A stretch of 64,000 nucleotides of DNA from assembly GCF_001295975.1 (NCBI RefSeq), contig NZ_LJHU01000004.1, forward strand, positions 1 to 64,000. The letters are read 5' to 3'. The notes beneath the pieces are model-generated. The model saw nothing but the letters and a program-made list of their open reading frames with translations, ran no database searches and was not told the origin of the DNA. The position numbers and the translations under genes were made by a program. The DNA comes from Brevundimonas sp. AAP58 (lineage in GTDB: Bacteria; Pseudomonadota; Alphaproteobacteria; Caulobacterales; Caulobacteraceae). Positions within the stretch are counted from its first letter, which is position 1; each line of letters starts with the position of its first letter. This document shows positions 36,155 through 45,920 of this stretch, one piece after another.

Positions 36155-38011
36155 ATGATCTCCTTCGACGTCATCGTCATCGGCGGCGGACACGCCGGCT
36201 GTGAGGCCGCGGCGGCCTCGGCGCGCTTCGGCGCGCGCACCCTGCTGCTGACCCAGAAGCTGGAGACCATCGGCGAAATGTCCTGCAACCCGGCCATCGG
36301 CGGCCTGGGCAAAGGCCATCTGGTCCGTGAGATCGACGCCCTGGATGGCCTGATGGGTCGGCTGGCCGATGTGTCCGGCATCCAGTTCCGGATGCTTAAC
36401 CGCTCCAAGGGCGCGGCGGTGCGGGGGCCGCGCAGCCAGATCGATCGTCGCCTGTACCGTGAGGCCATGCAGGCCGAGCTCGCGGTGACGCCGAACCTGA
36501 CCCTCATGGCCGGAATGGCCGAGGCTCTGATCCTTGATGGCGACCGCGTCGTCGGCGTGGCGACGGGCGAAGGGGTCGAACTGCGCGCCGGCGCGGTCGT
36601 GTTGACGACCGGCACCTTCTTGAACGGCGTGATCCATCGCGGCGAGGAGCGCATCCCGGCAGGCCGCCACGGTGAAGCGCCGTCCACCGGGCTCGCGGCC
36701 GACCTGTATGGCGCAGATCTGACCATGGGGCGGCTGAAGACCGGCACGCCCGCGCGGCTGGACGGCCGCACCATCGCCTGGGACCGGCTGGAGATGCAGG
36801 AGGCGGACGAGACGCCCGTCCCCTTCAGCTTCCTGACCGACCGCATCACCGTGCCCCAGATCGCCTGCGGCATCACCGCGACGACGGAAGAGACCCATCG
36901 GATCATCGCCGAAAATCTCGGCGAGAGCGCCGTCTACGGCGGCCGGCTGACCGGGCGGGGGCCCCGCTACTGCCCCTCGATAGAGGACAAGGTGGTGCGC
37001 TTTGCCGACAAGACCTCGCATCAGGTCTTCCTGGAACCCGAAGGTCTGGACGATCCGACCGTCTATCCGAACGGGATTTCCACCTCGGTCTCGCCCGAGA
37101 CCCAGATGGCCTTCCTGCGCACCATGCCGGGGCTGGAGGCGGTCGAGGTGTTCCGCTTCGGCTATGCGATCGAGTATGACTACGTCGATCCGCGCGAGCT
37201 GACTCCGACGCTGGAGGTGAAGCGTCGGCCCGGGCTTTACCTCGCCGGCCAGATCAACGGTACGACCGGCTATGAGGAAGCGGGCGCTCAAGGATTGATC
37301 GCCGGGCTGAATGCCGCCCGCGCCGCGGCCGGATCGCCGGAAATCGTTCTGGGGCGGGATCAGGCCTACATCGGGGTGATGATCGACGATCTGGTCACGC
37401 GCGGTGTGACCGAGCCCTACCGCATGTTCACCAGCCGGGCGGAGTATCGGTTGACTCTCCGCGCCGACAATGCCGATCAACGGTTGACCCAGCTCGGCGC
37501 CGAGGCGGGCGTGGTCGGCTCCGACCGCCGGGCCGCGTTCGAAGCCAAGGCTGGGGCGCTCGCCGCCGCGACCACGCTGGCGCGCGAGACCCGTTTCACG
37601 CCCAAGGAAGCTCAGGCGCTCGGGATCACGGTCAACCCGGACGGTCAGCGGCGGTCGATCCGTGATCTGTTGGCCTATCCGGGCGTCGACTTGAGGGTGT
37701 TCGAGGCTGCCCACCCGGCCATCCGCGACTGGTCACCCGCCATCCGCGAGCAGGTCGAGATCGACGCGGGCTATGCCGGATATCTGGATCGTCAGGCCGC
37801 CGACGCCGAGGCGTTGCGGCGCGAGGAGACGCTGAGCCTGCCCGTGGATCTGGACTATGCGGCGATCGGCAGCCTGTCGAACGAGGTGCGGGAGAAGCTG
37901 GATCGCGTTCGCCCCCGCACGCTCGGACAGGCCGCGCGGATCGAAGGCGTGACGCCGGGCGCCCTGACGGCGCTTCTGGCCCACGTGAAACGCTCACCCG
38001 TCGCGGCCTGA
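36155..38011 (+). CDS. mnmG: tRNA uridine-5-carboxymethylaminomethyl modification enzyme MnmG
   Basis: 618 residues from ATG 36155 ([19 protein letters not shown]). An in-frame GTG at 36116 would add 13 unconserved residues. The dinucleotide-binding motif [10 protein letters not shown], the conserved Cys in [17 protein letters not shown] and [12 protein letters not shown] are all present. The C-terminal helical domain binds MnmE. The mnmE-mnmG-rsmG-parA-parB order is the classical origin-proximal set. The rsmG start overlaps its stop. Confidence 0.97.
   Translation: MISFDVIVIGGGHAGCEAAAASARFGARTLLLTQKLETIGEMSCNPAIGGLGKGHLVREIDALDGLMGRLADVSGIQFRMLNRSKGAAVRGPRSQIDRRLYREAMQAELAVTPNLTLMAGMAEALILDGDRVVGVATGEGVELRAGAVVLTTGTFLNGVIHRGEERIPAGRHGEAPSTGLAADLYGADLTMGRLKTGTPARLDGRTIAWDRLEMQEADETPVPFSFLTDRITVPQIACGITATTEETHRIIAENLGESAVYGGRLTGRGPRYCPSIEDKVVRFADKTSHQVFLEPEGLDDPTVYPNGISTSVSPETQMAFLRTMPGLEAVEVFRFGYAIEYDYVDPRELTPTLEVKRRPGLYLAGQINGTTGYEEAGAQGLIAGLNAARAAAGSPEIVLGRDQAYIGVMIDDLVTRGVTEPYRMFTSRAEYRLTLRADNADQRLTQLGAEAGVVGSDRRAAFEAKAGALAAATTLARETRFTPKEAQALGITVNPDGQRRSIRDLLAYPGVDLRVFEAAHPAIRDWSPAIREQVEIDAGYAGYLDRQAADAEALRREETLSLPVDLDYAAIGSLSNEVREKLDRVRPRTLGQAARIEGVTPGALTALLAHVKRSPVAA
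37977..37992. promoter_or_regulatory. Degenerate parS-like site at the end of mnmG
   Basis: CACGTGAAAC with an imperfect left arm, 12 of 16 positions matching canonical parS. It falls in the AHVKRSP codons just before the mnmG stop. Confidence 0.4.
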
Positions 38012-38625
38012 TGACGGCTGAAGAATTCCAGCGGCTGACCCAAGCCGCGCCTGAGCGCATGGCGGAGCTTGAGAGCTTCCTTAGTCGTCTGACCGAAGCC
38101 AATGCGGTGATGAACCTGGTCGGCCCGGATAGCTTGCCCGACTTCTGGAATCGCCACGCCTGGGACTCGGCCCAGTTGCTGGACCTCGCGCCCGGCGCGC
38201 GGACGTGGGCCGATCTCGGCGCGGGCGCAGGTTTCCCCGGACTGGTGCTCGCTATCCTGCTCAAGGACCGACCCGACCGTCACGTCTGGCTGATCGACTC
38301 GCTCCAGAAACGTTGCCGATTCCTGCAAACCGTTGTGGACGAGCTGTCGCTTCCTGCAACGGTGATCTGGGGTCGGGCCGAGCAGCAGGCAGTCAAGGTC
38401 GACGTTGTCACCGCGCGAGCGGTCGCCCCGATGGACAAGCTTCTGGGTTATGCACAGCCCTATCTGCAGCGCGGTGTACAAGGTCTGTTTCTGAAGGGAG
38501 AGAAGGCCGAGCTCGAGTTGCGGGAGGCGGCCAAGGTCTGGCAAGTGGAGGCTGACCTCTCCGTCTCGCGCAGCGATCCGCGCGGCCGCATCGTCACCGT
38601 CCGGAGCCTGAAACGCCGTGGCTAG
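38011..38625 (+). CDS. rsmG: 16S rRNA (guanine-527-N7) methyltransferase RsmG
   Basis: 204 residues. NLVGPDSLPDFWNRHAWDSAQLLDL and the SAM loop DLGAGAGFPGLVLAI are diagnostic, followed by VVTARAVAPMDKLL. RsmG methylates G527 of 16S rRNA. Its start overlaps the mnmG stop (ATGA) and its stop lies inside the parA start region, so the three are tightly coupled. Confidence 0.96.
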   Translation: MTAEEFQRLTQAAPERMAELESFLSRLTEANAVMNLVGPDSLPDFWNRHAWDSAQLLDLAPGARTWADLGAGAGFPGLVLAILLKDRPDRHVWLIDSLQKRCRFLQTVVDELSLPATVIWGRAEQQAVKVDVVTARAVAPMDKLLGYAQPYLQRGVQGLFLKGEKAELELREAAKVWQVEADLSVSRSDPRGRIVTVRSLKRRG

Positions 38626-39427
38626 TTCCAGCCGTCCCGCCCGCGTCCTCGCTGTCTCCAACCAAAAGGGCGGGGTGGGCAAGACCACGACCGCCATCAA
38701 CCTGGGCACGGCGCTCGCCGCCATCGGCGAGCGGGTGCTGATCGTGGACATGGACCCCCAGGGCAATGCGTCCACGGGTCTGGGTGTTCCACGTGAAACA
38801 CGCCGCATCACCATCTACGATGTCATCGTCGACGGCCGGTCCGTGGATGACGCGGCCGTACCCACGGCGGTTCCGGGTCTGGACATCATCCCCGCCGACG
38901 CCGACATGTCCGGCGTGGAGATTGAGCTGAGCCAGGCGGACCGGCGCTCCTATCGCCTGCGCGACGCCTTGGCCGCGCAGGGGCAGGGCGGTAGCGCCCA
39001 GTATGACTACGTCCTGATCGATTGCCCGCCGTCTCTGAACCTGCTGACGCTCAACGCCATGGCGGCGGCGGACGGCGTTCTGGTCCCTCTGCAGTGCGAG
39101 TTCTTCGCTCTCGAAGGGTTGACGCAGTTGATGAAGACCATCGAGATGGTCCGTCAATCATTGAATCCCAGTCTCGAGATCCAGGGCCTGGTCCTGACCA
39201 TGTTCGATCGCCGAAACGCCCTCTCCGGTCAGGTCGCGGCCGACGTCCGCGCCCACTTCGGCGACAAGGTCTATGAGGCGGTGATCCCCCGGAACGTGCG
39301 GGTTTCCGAGGCGCCTTCCTTTGGCAAGCCCGTCCTGATCTACGACCTGAAATGCACCGGCAGCCAGGCCTATCTGCGACTGGCCAAGGAAGTCGTGGGG
39401 CGCGAACGTCGGCGCCTTGCTGCCTGA
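38618..39427 (+). CDS. parA: Chromosome-partitioning ATPase ParA
   Basis: 269 residues from GTG 38618. The deviant Walker A KGGVGKTTT begins at residue 17 with the signature Lys, followed by VDMDPQGNASTGLG, IDCPPSLNLLTLNA and RRNALSGQV. ParA-ATP dimers on the nucleoid pull ParB-parS complexes to the new pole. It overlaps rsmG by eight bases and is 21 bases from parB. A near-perfect parS lies in its own codons for GVPRET. Confidence 0.97.
   Translation: MASSSRPARVLAVSNQKGGVGKTTTAINLGTALAAIGERVLIVDMDPQGNASTGLGVPRETRRITIYDVIVDGRSVDDAAVPTAVPGLDIIPADADMSGVEIELSQADRRSYRLRDALAAQGQGGSAQYDYVLIDCPPSLNLLTLNAMAAADGVLVPLQCEFFALEGLTQLMKTIEMVRQSLNPSLEIQGLVLTMFDRRNALSGQVAADVRAHFGDKVYEAVIPRNVRVSEAPSFGKPVLIYDLKCTGSQAYLRLAKEVVGRERRRLAA
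38785..38800. promoter_or_regulatory. parS site 3 inside parA (one mismatch)
   Basis: TGTTCCACGTGAAACA differs from canonical parS at a single base. It is the site nearest to parB, about 10 kb from the predicted origin. Confidence 0.85.
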
Positions 39428-39448
39428 TAAACGAACGGAAACAACGAC

Positions 39449-40330
39449 TTGTCTGAACGTCAAAGAGGTCTGGGTCGCGGTCTGTCGGCGCTGCTGGGCG
39501 ATGCTGCGACCGAAGCCGCGCCGGTCACGCCCGGCCAACCTCTGCCTTCCGGGGTGCAACTGGCACCCATCGAGAGCCTGAAGCCCAATCCGGATCAGCC
39601 GCGCAAGGTCTTCCGGCCCGAGGACCTGTCGGAGCTGACCCAGTCGATCCGCGACAAAGGTGTTCTGCAGCCGATCCTCGTTCGCGCCCAGCCGGGTGAG
39701 GACGGCGTCTGGCAGATCATCGCCGGCGAACGTCGCTGGCGCGCGGCCCAAGCCGCCCGGCTGCCCGAGGTCCCGATCATCGTGCGCCAGATGGACGACC
39801 TGGAGGTGCTCGAGGTCGCCATCATCGAGAACGTCCAGCGGGCCGACCTCAATCCGCTGGAAGAGGCCCAGGCCTATGCGTCGCTGATGGAGCGGTTTGG
39901 CCGAACGCAGGACGCGGTCGCCGGCATCGTCGGAAAGTCGAGGAGCCACGTCGCGAACACTTTGCGCCTCACCTACCTGACGCCGCGCGCCAAGGAACTG
40001 GTCAGCGATGGTGTGCTCTCCGCAGGACACGCACGGGCTTTGCTGACCGCAAGGGACCCCGACGCCTTGGCCGAGAAGATCGTGCTGGAGGGACTGAACG
40101 TCCGCCAGACCGAGGCCCTGGCCCGCAAGTCACAGGGCGCAGAGACCAAGCCGCGGACAAAAACCGTTTCGACCATCTCGCCCGACACGGCTGCGCTGGA
40201 GCAGGATCTCGCCGACGCTCTCGGGCTGAAGGTGGTCCTGAGCGATCGGGGCGGGAAGGGTGAGCTCACACTGTCCTATGCCAATCTGGAACAGCTGGAC
40301 GATCTGTGCCGCCGATTGATGCGCGGCTGA
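39449..40330 (+). CDS. parB: Chromosome-partitioning protein ParB (CTPase)
   Basis: 293 residues from TTG 39449 (MSERQRGLGRGLSALLG). No ATG or GTG fits the conserved GRGLSALLG start, so TTG is chosen. The N-terminal CTP-binding domain has GERRWRA near 93-99 and ENVQRADLNPLEEA near 127-140. The HTH that reads parS is about 150-175 (TQDAVAGIVGKSRSHVANTL), and a C-terminal dimerisation domain ends the protein. ParB loads as a clamp at parS and spreads. Confidence 0.97.
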   Translation: MSERQRGLGRGLSALLGDAATEAAPVTPGQPLPSGVQLAPIESLKPNPDQPRKVFRPEDLSELTQSIRDKGVLQPILVRAQPGEDGVWQIIAGERRWRAAQAARLPEVPIIVRQMDDLEVLEVAIIENVQRADLNPLEEAQAYASLMERFGRTQDAVAGIVGKSRSHVANTLRLTYLTPRAKELVSDGVLSAGHARALLTARDPDALAEKIVLEGLNVRQTEALARKSQGAETKPRTKTVSTISPDTAALEQDLADALGLKVVLSDRGGKGELTLSYANLEQLDDLCRRLMRG

Positions 40331-40356
40331 CGGCGCAGGTGTGCTAGCTTGATGCC

Positions 40357-40536
40357 ATGACCGATCCGTCCGAAACCGCCGCTGAAGCCCTCAAACGCGT
40401 CCTTGCCGCGAAGAAAGCCGGGGCCCAGTCGGGCGGCCCGGCCTTCAAGCCCGGTCAGCATCCCGAGAAGTCGGTCAGTGCCAGGAACACCGCCTTGGCC
40501 AAGCCCGCCTTCCGCAAGGCCTCCAAGCGAGGCTAG
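40357..40536 (+). CDS. Small basic protein of unknown function, 59 residues
   Basis: ATG 40357 to TAG 40536: MTDPSETAAEALKRVLAAKK, then AFKPGQHPEKSVSARNTALAKPAFRKASKRG. It is rich in Lys, Arg and Ala and likely disordered or helical. It follows parB by 26 bases on the same strand, so it may be co-transcribed, and it overlaps the holA stop by four bases. I recognise no family. Coding is supported by clean codon usage with strong third-position GC and by the fit between neighbours. Confidence 0.6.
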   Translation: MTDPSETAAEALKRVLAAKKAGAQSGGPAFKPGQHPEKSVSARNTALAKPAFRKASKRG

Positions 40537-41585
40537 AGCCCCAGACGCCGCGCGCGCACGGCGATCTCGAGGAGTAAACGCTCGGCGATCAGGTGTTCGG
40601 GCATGCCGGTGGTCTTGGTCATCAGGTCGGCGGTGTTGACGCTGTCCTGCACTTCGTCGAGGCGGTCCAGGCTCCAGGCGCGAGCTTGGCGCAGCATCTC
40701 GGCTTCCTGTTTCCAGAAGACACCGGCCGCCTTCGCCGCCTCCTTGGCTCCTGCGCCGGAGGCTTGCAGCACATTGATCCGGCGCAACTTCCCCAGATGG
40801 ATCGACGTCGACCGCACGGCCATCACGGCGCTCTCGCCCTCCGCCAGAGCACGTCGCAATCCGCCCTGCGCCGGTCCCGGCCGGCCGCCGAAGGCCTGGA
40901 GAGCGGCGTCTGACAGTGAGGCATCGGCTTCCACGCCCAGGTGGGCCTCCAATTCCTCGACGTCGATAGTGCGACCAGAGCCGGGGCCGATGTAGAGGGC
41001 CAGGCGCTCGATCTCCTGGCGCATCAGGCCGCGCTCCTTGGGCAGGCGGGCGACGAAGACGGCGAGCGCGTCCGATGTCAGTCCGACCTTGTCGGCGGCC
41101 AATGCTTCGCGCGTCATGCGGGCGATGTCGCCAGCCTCGTCCTCGTAGCAGGCGATGCCGACGGTGGCCTTGCCGGCCTCTGCGGCCTTTCGAAGAGCGG
41201 AGTCGCGGCCCAGCGCCCCGGCCTCGACGACGAGCATGGCATCGGGGTTGTAGCCGCCCTCGCCGTGGGTCTTGAGCGCGGCGGCTACGGCCTTGTCGAT
41301 GGAGGCCTTGTCCGAGCCGAGCCGGACGCGGACGAGGCGACGCCCGCCGATCATGGACAGGGCTGTCAGGGCCTCCTCCAGCCGGGTCTCATCAGCCTCG
41401 ATGTCGCTGTCGGTCAGGACGGTGACGTTGAAGGGGTCGTTGAGGTCCGGTGTGATCGCCTTGCACAGGGTCTCGGCGCGTTCAGCGACGCCCGAGCGGT
41501 CCTTGCCGTGAATCACGGCGGCGCGGACGCCCGTGTCGGGTTTCGACAGGAAGCGATCGACCTCCGGCCGCTTCGCCAGGATCAC
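40533..41585 (-). CDS. holA: DNA polymerase III delta subunit
   Basis: 350 residues from GTG 41585, overlapping the lptE stop (GTGA). Clamp-loader delta features: AAVIHGKDRSGVAERAETLCKAI, LEEALTALSMIGGRRLVRVRL, and the three-domain length. It opens the beta clamp as part of the clamp loader. It completes a leuS-lptE-holA set found in many Alphaproteobacteria and converges with the parAB side. Confidence 0.94.
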   Translation of the reverse strand: MILAKRPEVDRFLSKPDTGVRAAVIHGKDRSGVAERAETLCKAITPDLNDPFNVTVLTDSDIEADETRLEEALTALSMIGGRRLVRVRLGSDKASIDKAVAAALKTHGEGGYNPDAMLVVEAGALGRDSALRKAAEAGKATVGIACYEDEAGDIARMTREALAADKVGLTSDALAVFVARLPKERGLMRQEIERLALYIGPGSGRTIDVEELEAHLGVEADASLSDAALQAFGGRPGPAQGGLRRALAEGESAVMAVRSTSIHLGKLRRINVLQASGAGAKEAAKAAGVFWKQEAEMLRQARAWSLDRLDEVQDSVNTADLMTKTTGMPEHLIAERLLLEIAVRARRLGL

Positions 41586-42079
41586 TCGCTCAGCACCCGC
41601 AGCAGGTCGAGCCGGATCAGGCGGGCCAGTTCGGCGGCGGCTCGGTCCTCGCCGTCCTGCTGGGCGGCGATGGAGGCGTAGGGCTGGTCGGCCGACGCGT
41701 AGGTGGTGGTCACGGTCTGGACGCCGGTGATGGGCACGCCGCCCGAGGTCGGCGTCAGGGTCCAGGCCGCGCGGACGGTCAGCTCATAGCGGGTGGCGGT
41801 GTCGTCGATCCGGCGGCCCAGCGGTCGCCGGTTCTGCCCTACCGCCGTCTCCAACCGGTAGAGTGGCGCGGCGGAGCGGTCCCAGGCGAGCGCGTCTTCC
41901 AGCTGCTCGCGCAGGCGGTATCCCAGACGATCGTCCTGCGTCGCCACGGCGATCCGTCGGATCGGCGACCCCTGCGCCGTCTCGGCATACATCGGCGTGA
42001 AGCCGCACCCGGCGAGAAGCAAGGCGATGGACAGAAGTCCAACCGCAGAAGTCAGCGCCGCCGGGCGCTCCCGGCTCAT
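41582..42079 (-). CDS. lptE: LPS-assembly lipoprotein LptE
   Basis: 165 residues. A signal peptide with lipobox LLAGC is followed directly by GFTPMY, the hallmark of LptE. The body matches family length. LptE plugs the LptD barrel for LPS export to the outer surface. It sits between leuS and holA with four-base overlaps on both sides. Confidence 0.93.
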   Translation of the reverse strand: MSRERPAALTSAVGLLSIALLLAGCGFTPMYAETAQGSPIRRIAVATQDDRLGYRLREQLEDALAWDRSAAPLYRLETAVGQNRRPLGRRIDDTATRYELTVRAAWTLTPTSGGVPITGVQTVTTTYASADQPYASIAAQQDGEDRAAAELARLIRLDLLRVLSE

Positions 42080-44670
42080 GCGGCGACCAAGTTGATGATG
42101 CGGTCGGGCACGACGATGACCTTACGGATGGATTGACCGTTGGCCTCCAGATACGCCTTCACCGCCGGATTGGCGAGCGCCTCGGCCTCGACGGCGGCCG
42201 TGTCGGCGCCGCGGGGCATGGAGATTTCGGCGCGGCGCTTGCCGTTGATCTGGATGGGCAGGACGACCGCGTCATCGGCCGCGAGCGCCGGGTCGTAGGT
42301 CGGCCACGGCGCGTCCAGCACCATGCCGGTCTCTCCCAGGCGGCTCCAGCATTCCTCGGCCAGGTGGGGCGTGAAGGGGGCGATCAGGCGGGCCAGGGCC
42401 GACAGGGCCTCTCGTTTCGCCGTGCCGCCCGCGCCTTCGTGGTCGCGCACGGTGGCGACGAAGGCATAAAGCTTTGCTATGGCGGAGTTGAAGCGGAAGC
42501 CCTCGACCCCGTCCGAGACGGCCTTGATGGCCTTGTGGGTCTCGCGGATCAGGGCGGCGTCCTGATCCGTCGTGGGGCTGTCCGGATCGAAGCCATCGAA
42601 AAGGGCCCACACGCGTTGGACGAAGCGGCTGGCCCCCTCGACACCGCCAGGGGTCCACTGCACGTCGCGCTCGGGCGGGCTGTCGGACAGAACGAACAGG
42701 CGGCCGGCATCGACGCCGTGGCTTTCCAGGATTTCGGCCGGGGCGACGACGTTCTTCTTGGACTTCGACATCTTCTCGATGTCGCCGATGACCAGGGTCT
42801 CGCCGGTCGAACGCTGGCGGGCGCTGCGTTTGCCGCCCTCGTTGGTCAGCTGCACGTCGGTGGGCTCGACCCAGGCACCGTCGGCCCGGCGATAGGTCTC
42901 GTGGACCACCATCCCTTGCGTGAACAAGCCCGCGAACGGTTCCTTCAGCGACAGCATGCCGGCGTCGGACAGGGCGCGGGTGATGAAGCGGGCGTAGAGC
43001 AGGTGGAGCACCGCGTGCTCGACCCCGCCGATGTACTGATCGACCGCCAGCCAGTGATCGGCGGCGGCCTTGTTGATCGGCTCGGCCACAGTCGGGTCGG
43101 CGAAGCGGGCGAAGTACCAGCTGGAATCGACGAAGGTGTCCAGCGTGTCGGTCTCGCGCGTCGCATCCGCGCCGCAGGACGGGCACTGGACGTGCTTCCA
43201 CGTCGGGTGCCGCTCCAGCGGATTGCCGGGCACGTCGAACGTCACGTCGTCGGGCAGGACGACCGGTAGCTGGTCGACCGGGACCTCGACCACGCCGCAC
43301 GACGGGCAGTGGATGATGGGGATGGGACAGCCCCAGTAACGCTGGCGGCTCACGCCCCAGTCGCGCAGGCGATAGATGGTCGCGCCCCTGCCGTGGCCCG
43401 AGGCCTCCAGCCGGCGGATCGCCTCGGCCTTCGCCTCCTCGACGCTCAGGCCATCCAGGAATCCGGAGTTGAAGATGCGGCCGGGGCCGACGTAGGCCTC
43501 AGTGTCGATGTCGACGGTCTCGGCGCCTTCGGGGCGGACGACGGGGAGCACGGGCAGGCCGTACTTTCGGGCGAAGTCCAGGTCGCGCTGGTCGTGCCCC
43601 GGGCAGCCGAAGATGGCGCCGGAGCCATAGGTCGACAGCACGAAGTTCGCCGCCCAGACCGGCACGGTCCGGTTGGGATCAAAGGGATGCCGCACCCGCA
43701 CACCCAGATCCACGCCCAGCTTCTCCGCCTTTTCGATGTCGGCTTCCGACGTGCCGGTCTGCGCGCAGGCCTTGACGAAGTCCGCGACGTCGGGCCGATG
43801 CTCGGCGATCGCCTTGGTCAGGGGATGGTCGGCGGACAAGGCGAGGAAGCTGGCCCCGAACAGGGTGTCGGGGCGGGTGGTGTAGACCTCGATCGGATCG
43901 CGGGCGTGATTGGGCGCGCCTTCGGCTGAGGCGGGCAGGAAATCCGGCGCCTCGGCGATGTCCCACCACAGGGTCGCGCCCTTGGACTTGCCGATCCAGT
44001 TCTCCTGCATCAGCCGGACCTTCTCGGGCCAGCGGTCCAGCGTCGACAGACCCTCGATCAGGTCGTCGGCGTAGTCGGTGATGCGCAGGAACCACTGGTT
44101 CAGCTTGCGCTTTTCGACGATCGCGCCGGAGCGCCAGCCGCGTCCGTCGATGACCTGTTCGTTGGCCAGGACGGTGTTGTCGACCGGATCCCAGTTGACG
44201 ACCCCGTCCTTGCGATAGACCAGGCCGCGCCGATACAGCTCCAGAAACCAGGCCTGCTGCTTGCCATAGTATTCCGGGTCACAGGTGGCGAACTCGCGTG
44301 ACCAGTCGAGCGACAGGCCCAGCAGCTTCAGCTGCTCGCGCATGTTGGCTATGTTGTCGTAGGTCCAGCCCTTGGGGTGGATGCCCCGCTCCATGGCGGC
44401 GTTCTCGGCGGGCATGCCGAAGGCGTCCCAGCCCATGGGGTGCAGCACGTCGAACCCCTGGGCCCGCTTGTGACGTGCCACCACGTCGCCCATCACATAG
44501 TTGCGGGCGTGCCCCATGTGGATGTTCCCCGAGGGATAGGGAAACATTTCAAGGACATAGTACTTTGGCCGCCCGGTATCTCGGGTGACGAAGGCGTTCG
44601 CGTCCGCCCAGCGGGCCTGCTGGCGCGGTTCAGCGGTCTTGGGGTCATATCGGGTCGGAGAGGCGGACAC
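42076..44670 (-). CDS. leuS: Leucyl-tRNA synthetase
   Basis: 864 residues. The HIGH-type motif is [12 protein letters not shown] near 50, and the editing domain spans roughly 220-420. A zinc-knuckle type insertion ([10 protein letters not shown] and CPSCGAD) is visible, the KMSKS loop is MSKSKKN, and the C-terminal anticodon domain is complete. It charges tRNA-Leu and heads the leuS-lptE-holA set. Confidence 0.97.
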   Translation of the reverse strand: MSASPTRYDPKTAEPRQQARWADANAFVTRDTGRPKYYVLEMFPYPSGNIHMGHARNYVMGDVVARHKRAQGFDVLHPMGWDAFGMPAENAAMERGIHPKGWTYDNIANMREQLKLLGLSLDWSREFATCDPEYYGKQQAWFLELYRRGLVYRKDGVVNWDPVDNTVLANEQVIDGRGWRSGAIVEKRKLNQWFLRITDYADDLIEGLSTLDRWPEKVRLMQENWIGKSKGATLWWDIAEAPDFLPASAEGAPNHARDPIEVYTTRPDTLFGASFLALSADHPLTKAIAEHRPDVADFVKACAQTGTSEADIEKAEKLGVDLGVRVRHPFDPNRTVPVWAANFVLSTYGSGAIFGCPGHDQRDLDFARKYGLPVLPVVRPEGAETVDIDTEAYVGPGRIFNSGFLDGLSVEEAKAEAIRRLEASGHGRGATIYRLRDWGVSRQRYWGCPIPIIHCPSCGVVEVPVDQLPVVLPDDVTFDVPGNPLERHPTWKHVQCPSCGADATRETDTLDTFVDSSWYFARFADPTVAEPINKAAADHWLAVDQYIGGVEHAVLHLLYARFITRALSDAGMLSLKEPFAGLFTQGMVVHETYRRADGAWVEPTDVQLTNEGGKRSARQRSTGETLVIGDIEKMSKSKKNVVAPAEILESHGVDAGRLFVLSDSPPERDVQWTPGGVEGASRFVQRVWALFDGFDPDSPTTDQDAALIRETHKAIKAVSDGVEGFRFNSAIAKLYAFVATVRDHEGAGGTAKREALSALARLIAPFTPHLAEECWSRLGETGMVLDAPWPTYDPALAADDAVVLPIQINGKRRAEISMPRGADTAAVEAEALANPAVKAYLEANGQSIRKVIVVPDRIINLVAA

Positions 44671-44730
44671 GGGTTTCCTTCAGGCGGCTCCTAGCGGAGA
44701 AACCGAAGGAGGCGGTCTAGTTAGCGGTGT

Positions 44731-45183
44731 TCAGCCCGCGTTGGCGAGGTTCAGCTGACGTGCTCGGGTCAGGATGGCGTTTTCCAGGTCCGCCTCGGTC
44801 TGGGCGGCCACGGGAGCGGCGGTCCACCCGCCGGAGGCGTCGCGGACTTCCTTGGTGACCGTGACGTTGAGCGCGTCGGCGCGCAGGCGGGTGTCGAGGA
44901 TGAAGACGGTCGCCTTGAACCGCTCGTTCGGCGTCTGGGGATTGACGTACCAGTCGTAGTTCACAACGCCACCCCAGGGGTCAGCGGTCAGCAAGGGCAT
45001 GAAGCTGAGCGTGTCGAGCGTGGCCCGCCACAGATAGCCGTTCACCCCGATGCCGGTCTGAACGTCGGCACGCTGGGCCTGATTGCTGCCGCCAAACAGT
45101 CCCCCGCCGCAGCCGGCGAGCGCCAGGCCGGAAGTCATCAGGACCGCGGCCACAATGACCGTCTTGCCGCGAACGAAGCTCAT
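44731..45183 (-). CDS. DUF3576 lipoprotein
   Basis: 150 residues from ATG 45183 (MSFVRGKTVIVAAVLMTSG). A signal peptide ends with lipobox ALAGC. The mature part matches DUF3576: GVNGYLWRATLDTLSFMPLLTADPWGGVVNYDWYV, then DTRLRADALNVTVTKEV. The family is alphaproteobacterial, probably at the outer membrane, with function unknown. It lies 60 bases upstream of leuS on the same strand. A plausible promoter lies about 70 bases upstream. Confidence 0.9.
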   Translation of the reverse strand: MSFVRGKTVIVAAVLMTSGLALAGCGGGLFGGSNQAQRADVQTGIGVNGYLWRATLDTLSFMPLLTADPWGGVVNYDWYVNPQTPNERFKATVFILDTRLRADALNVTVTKEVRDASGGWTAAPVAAQTEADLENAILTRARQLNLANAG

Positions 45184-45253
45184 TGAGGCACGTCTCCAAC
45201 CGATCTGAGGCGTTCGACGGGGCCGGTCAGGGCGCGCGCGGCGAAGCGAGGCT

Positions 45254-45283
45254 CTATAACACGGTGAAAAGGGGCGATGACAA
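45254..45283 (-). promoter_or_regulatory. Candidate promoter for DUF3576-leuS
   Basis: Leftward strand: TTGTCA, 18 bases, TTATAG. Good -35 and acceptable -10, ending about 70 bases before the DUF3576 start codon. Confidence 0.45.
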
Positions 45284-45415
45284 GGCAAAGACGGTTGCGT
45301 CGGCGTACGGTGGTTTCCCCTGACGGCAGAACACGCCTTCGCCGCATTCCCGTGACGCTTGCGCCACAGCCGACAACAAGAGTCGCTGGAACCGTCGCCG
45401 ACGGCACGGGTTGCG

Positions 45416-45443
45416 TTGACCAGGCAGACAACCGATGTCTAAT
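45416..45443 (+). promoter_or_regulatory. Candidate sigma-70 promoter for ntrZ
   Basis: TTGACC, 16 bases, TCTAAT, about 75 bases upstream of the ATG at 45519. Confidence 0.45.
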
Positions 45444-45518
45444 CGCATCGTCCGTTGGCAGAAATGTCGATATCGGATGCGAGGAACCGGCCGAAAGTGT
45501 CGGCTCGAAGGGTAGGAT

Positions 45519-45914
45519 ATGCGGCTGTCGGTCGTCATCGCCGGGGTTGTCGGGCTCGCCGCGTTCGTCGGCGTGAGCCATGACGCATCCGCTCAAAGCC
45601 GGTCTCGTGCGCCGACGGTGACTCTGGCTGAAGCCTCGAACGCTCAGCGGACCTCTCCTGCCCCTGCTCCTCGTCGCAGCCTCCGCTGGAACGAGAATGG
45701 CCGTTGGGGACTGGATTTCAACCTGAACCAGCCCGTGGGCCGCGAGGCCGAATGGGGCGACGTGGAAGCTGGTGCATACTATCGCCTTTCCCCGAGTCTT
45801 CGGGTTGGCGCGGCCGCCGGGCTTGCCGCCCCCGAGCAGGACCCGGCTCGCGCGGCAGAGACGAACCGCAGGGCCCAACCCCGGGTTCGACTGGAATCCA
45901 TCTTCCGCTTTTGA
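45519..45914 (+). CDS. ntrZ: NtrZ-like periplasmic regulatory protein
   Basis: 131 residues. A cleavable signal peptide ends at ASAQS. The mature part has the pattern RWGLDFNLNQPVGREAEWGDVEAGAYYRLSPSLRVGAA, which I recognise from NtrZ, the periplasmic inhibitor of the NtrY sensor kinase in Caulobacter. It ends in a beta-strand-like LESIFRF. ntrYX is not in this window, so the regulator is unlinked from its target. Alternative: an uncharacterised small beta-rich periplasmic protein. Confidence 0.65.
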   Translation: MRLSVVIAGVVGLAAFVGVSHDASAQSRSRAPTVTLAEASNAQRTSPAPAPRRSLRWNENGRWGLDFNLNQPVGREAEWGDVEAGAYYRLSPSLRVGAAAGLAAPEQDPARAAETNRRAQPRVRLESIFRF

Positions 45915-45920
45915 GCCGTC

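Larger units (their letters stand above)
45184..45518. other. Divergent regulatory gap between DUF3576 and ntrZ genes
   Basis: 335 bases without a gene. It holds one promoter candidate for each direction (separate entries). No terminator, repeat or RNA gene was recognised. Confidence 0.6.
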
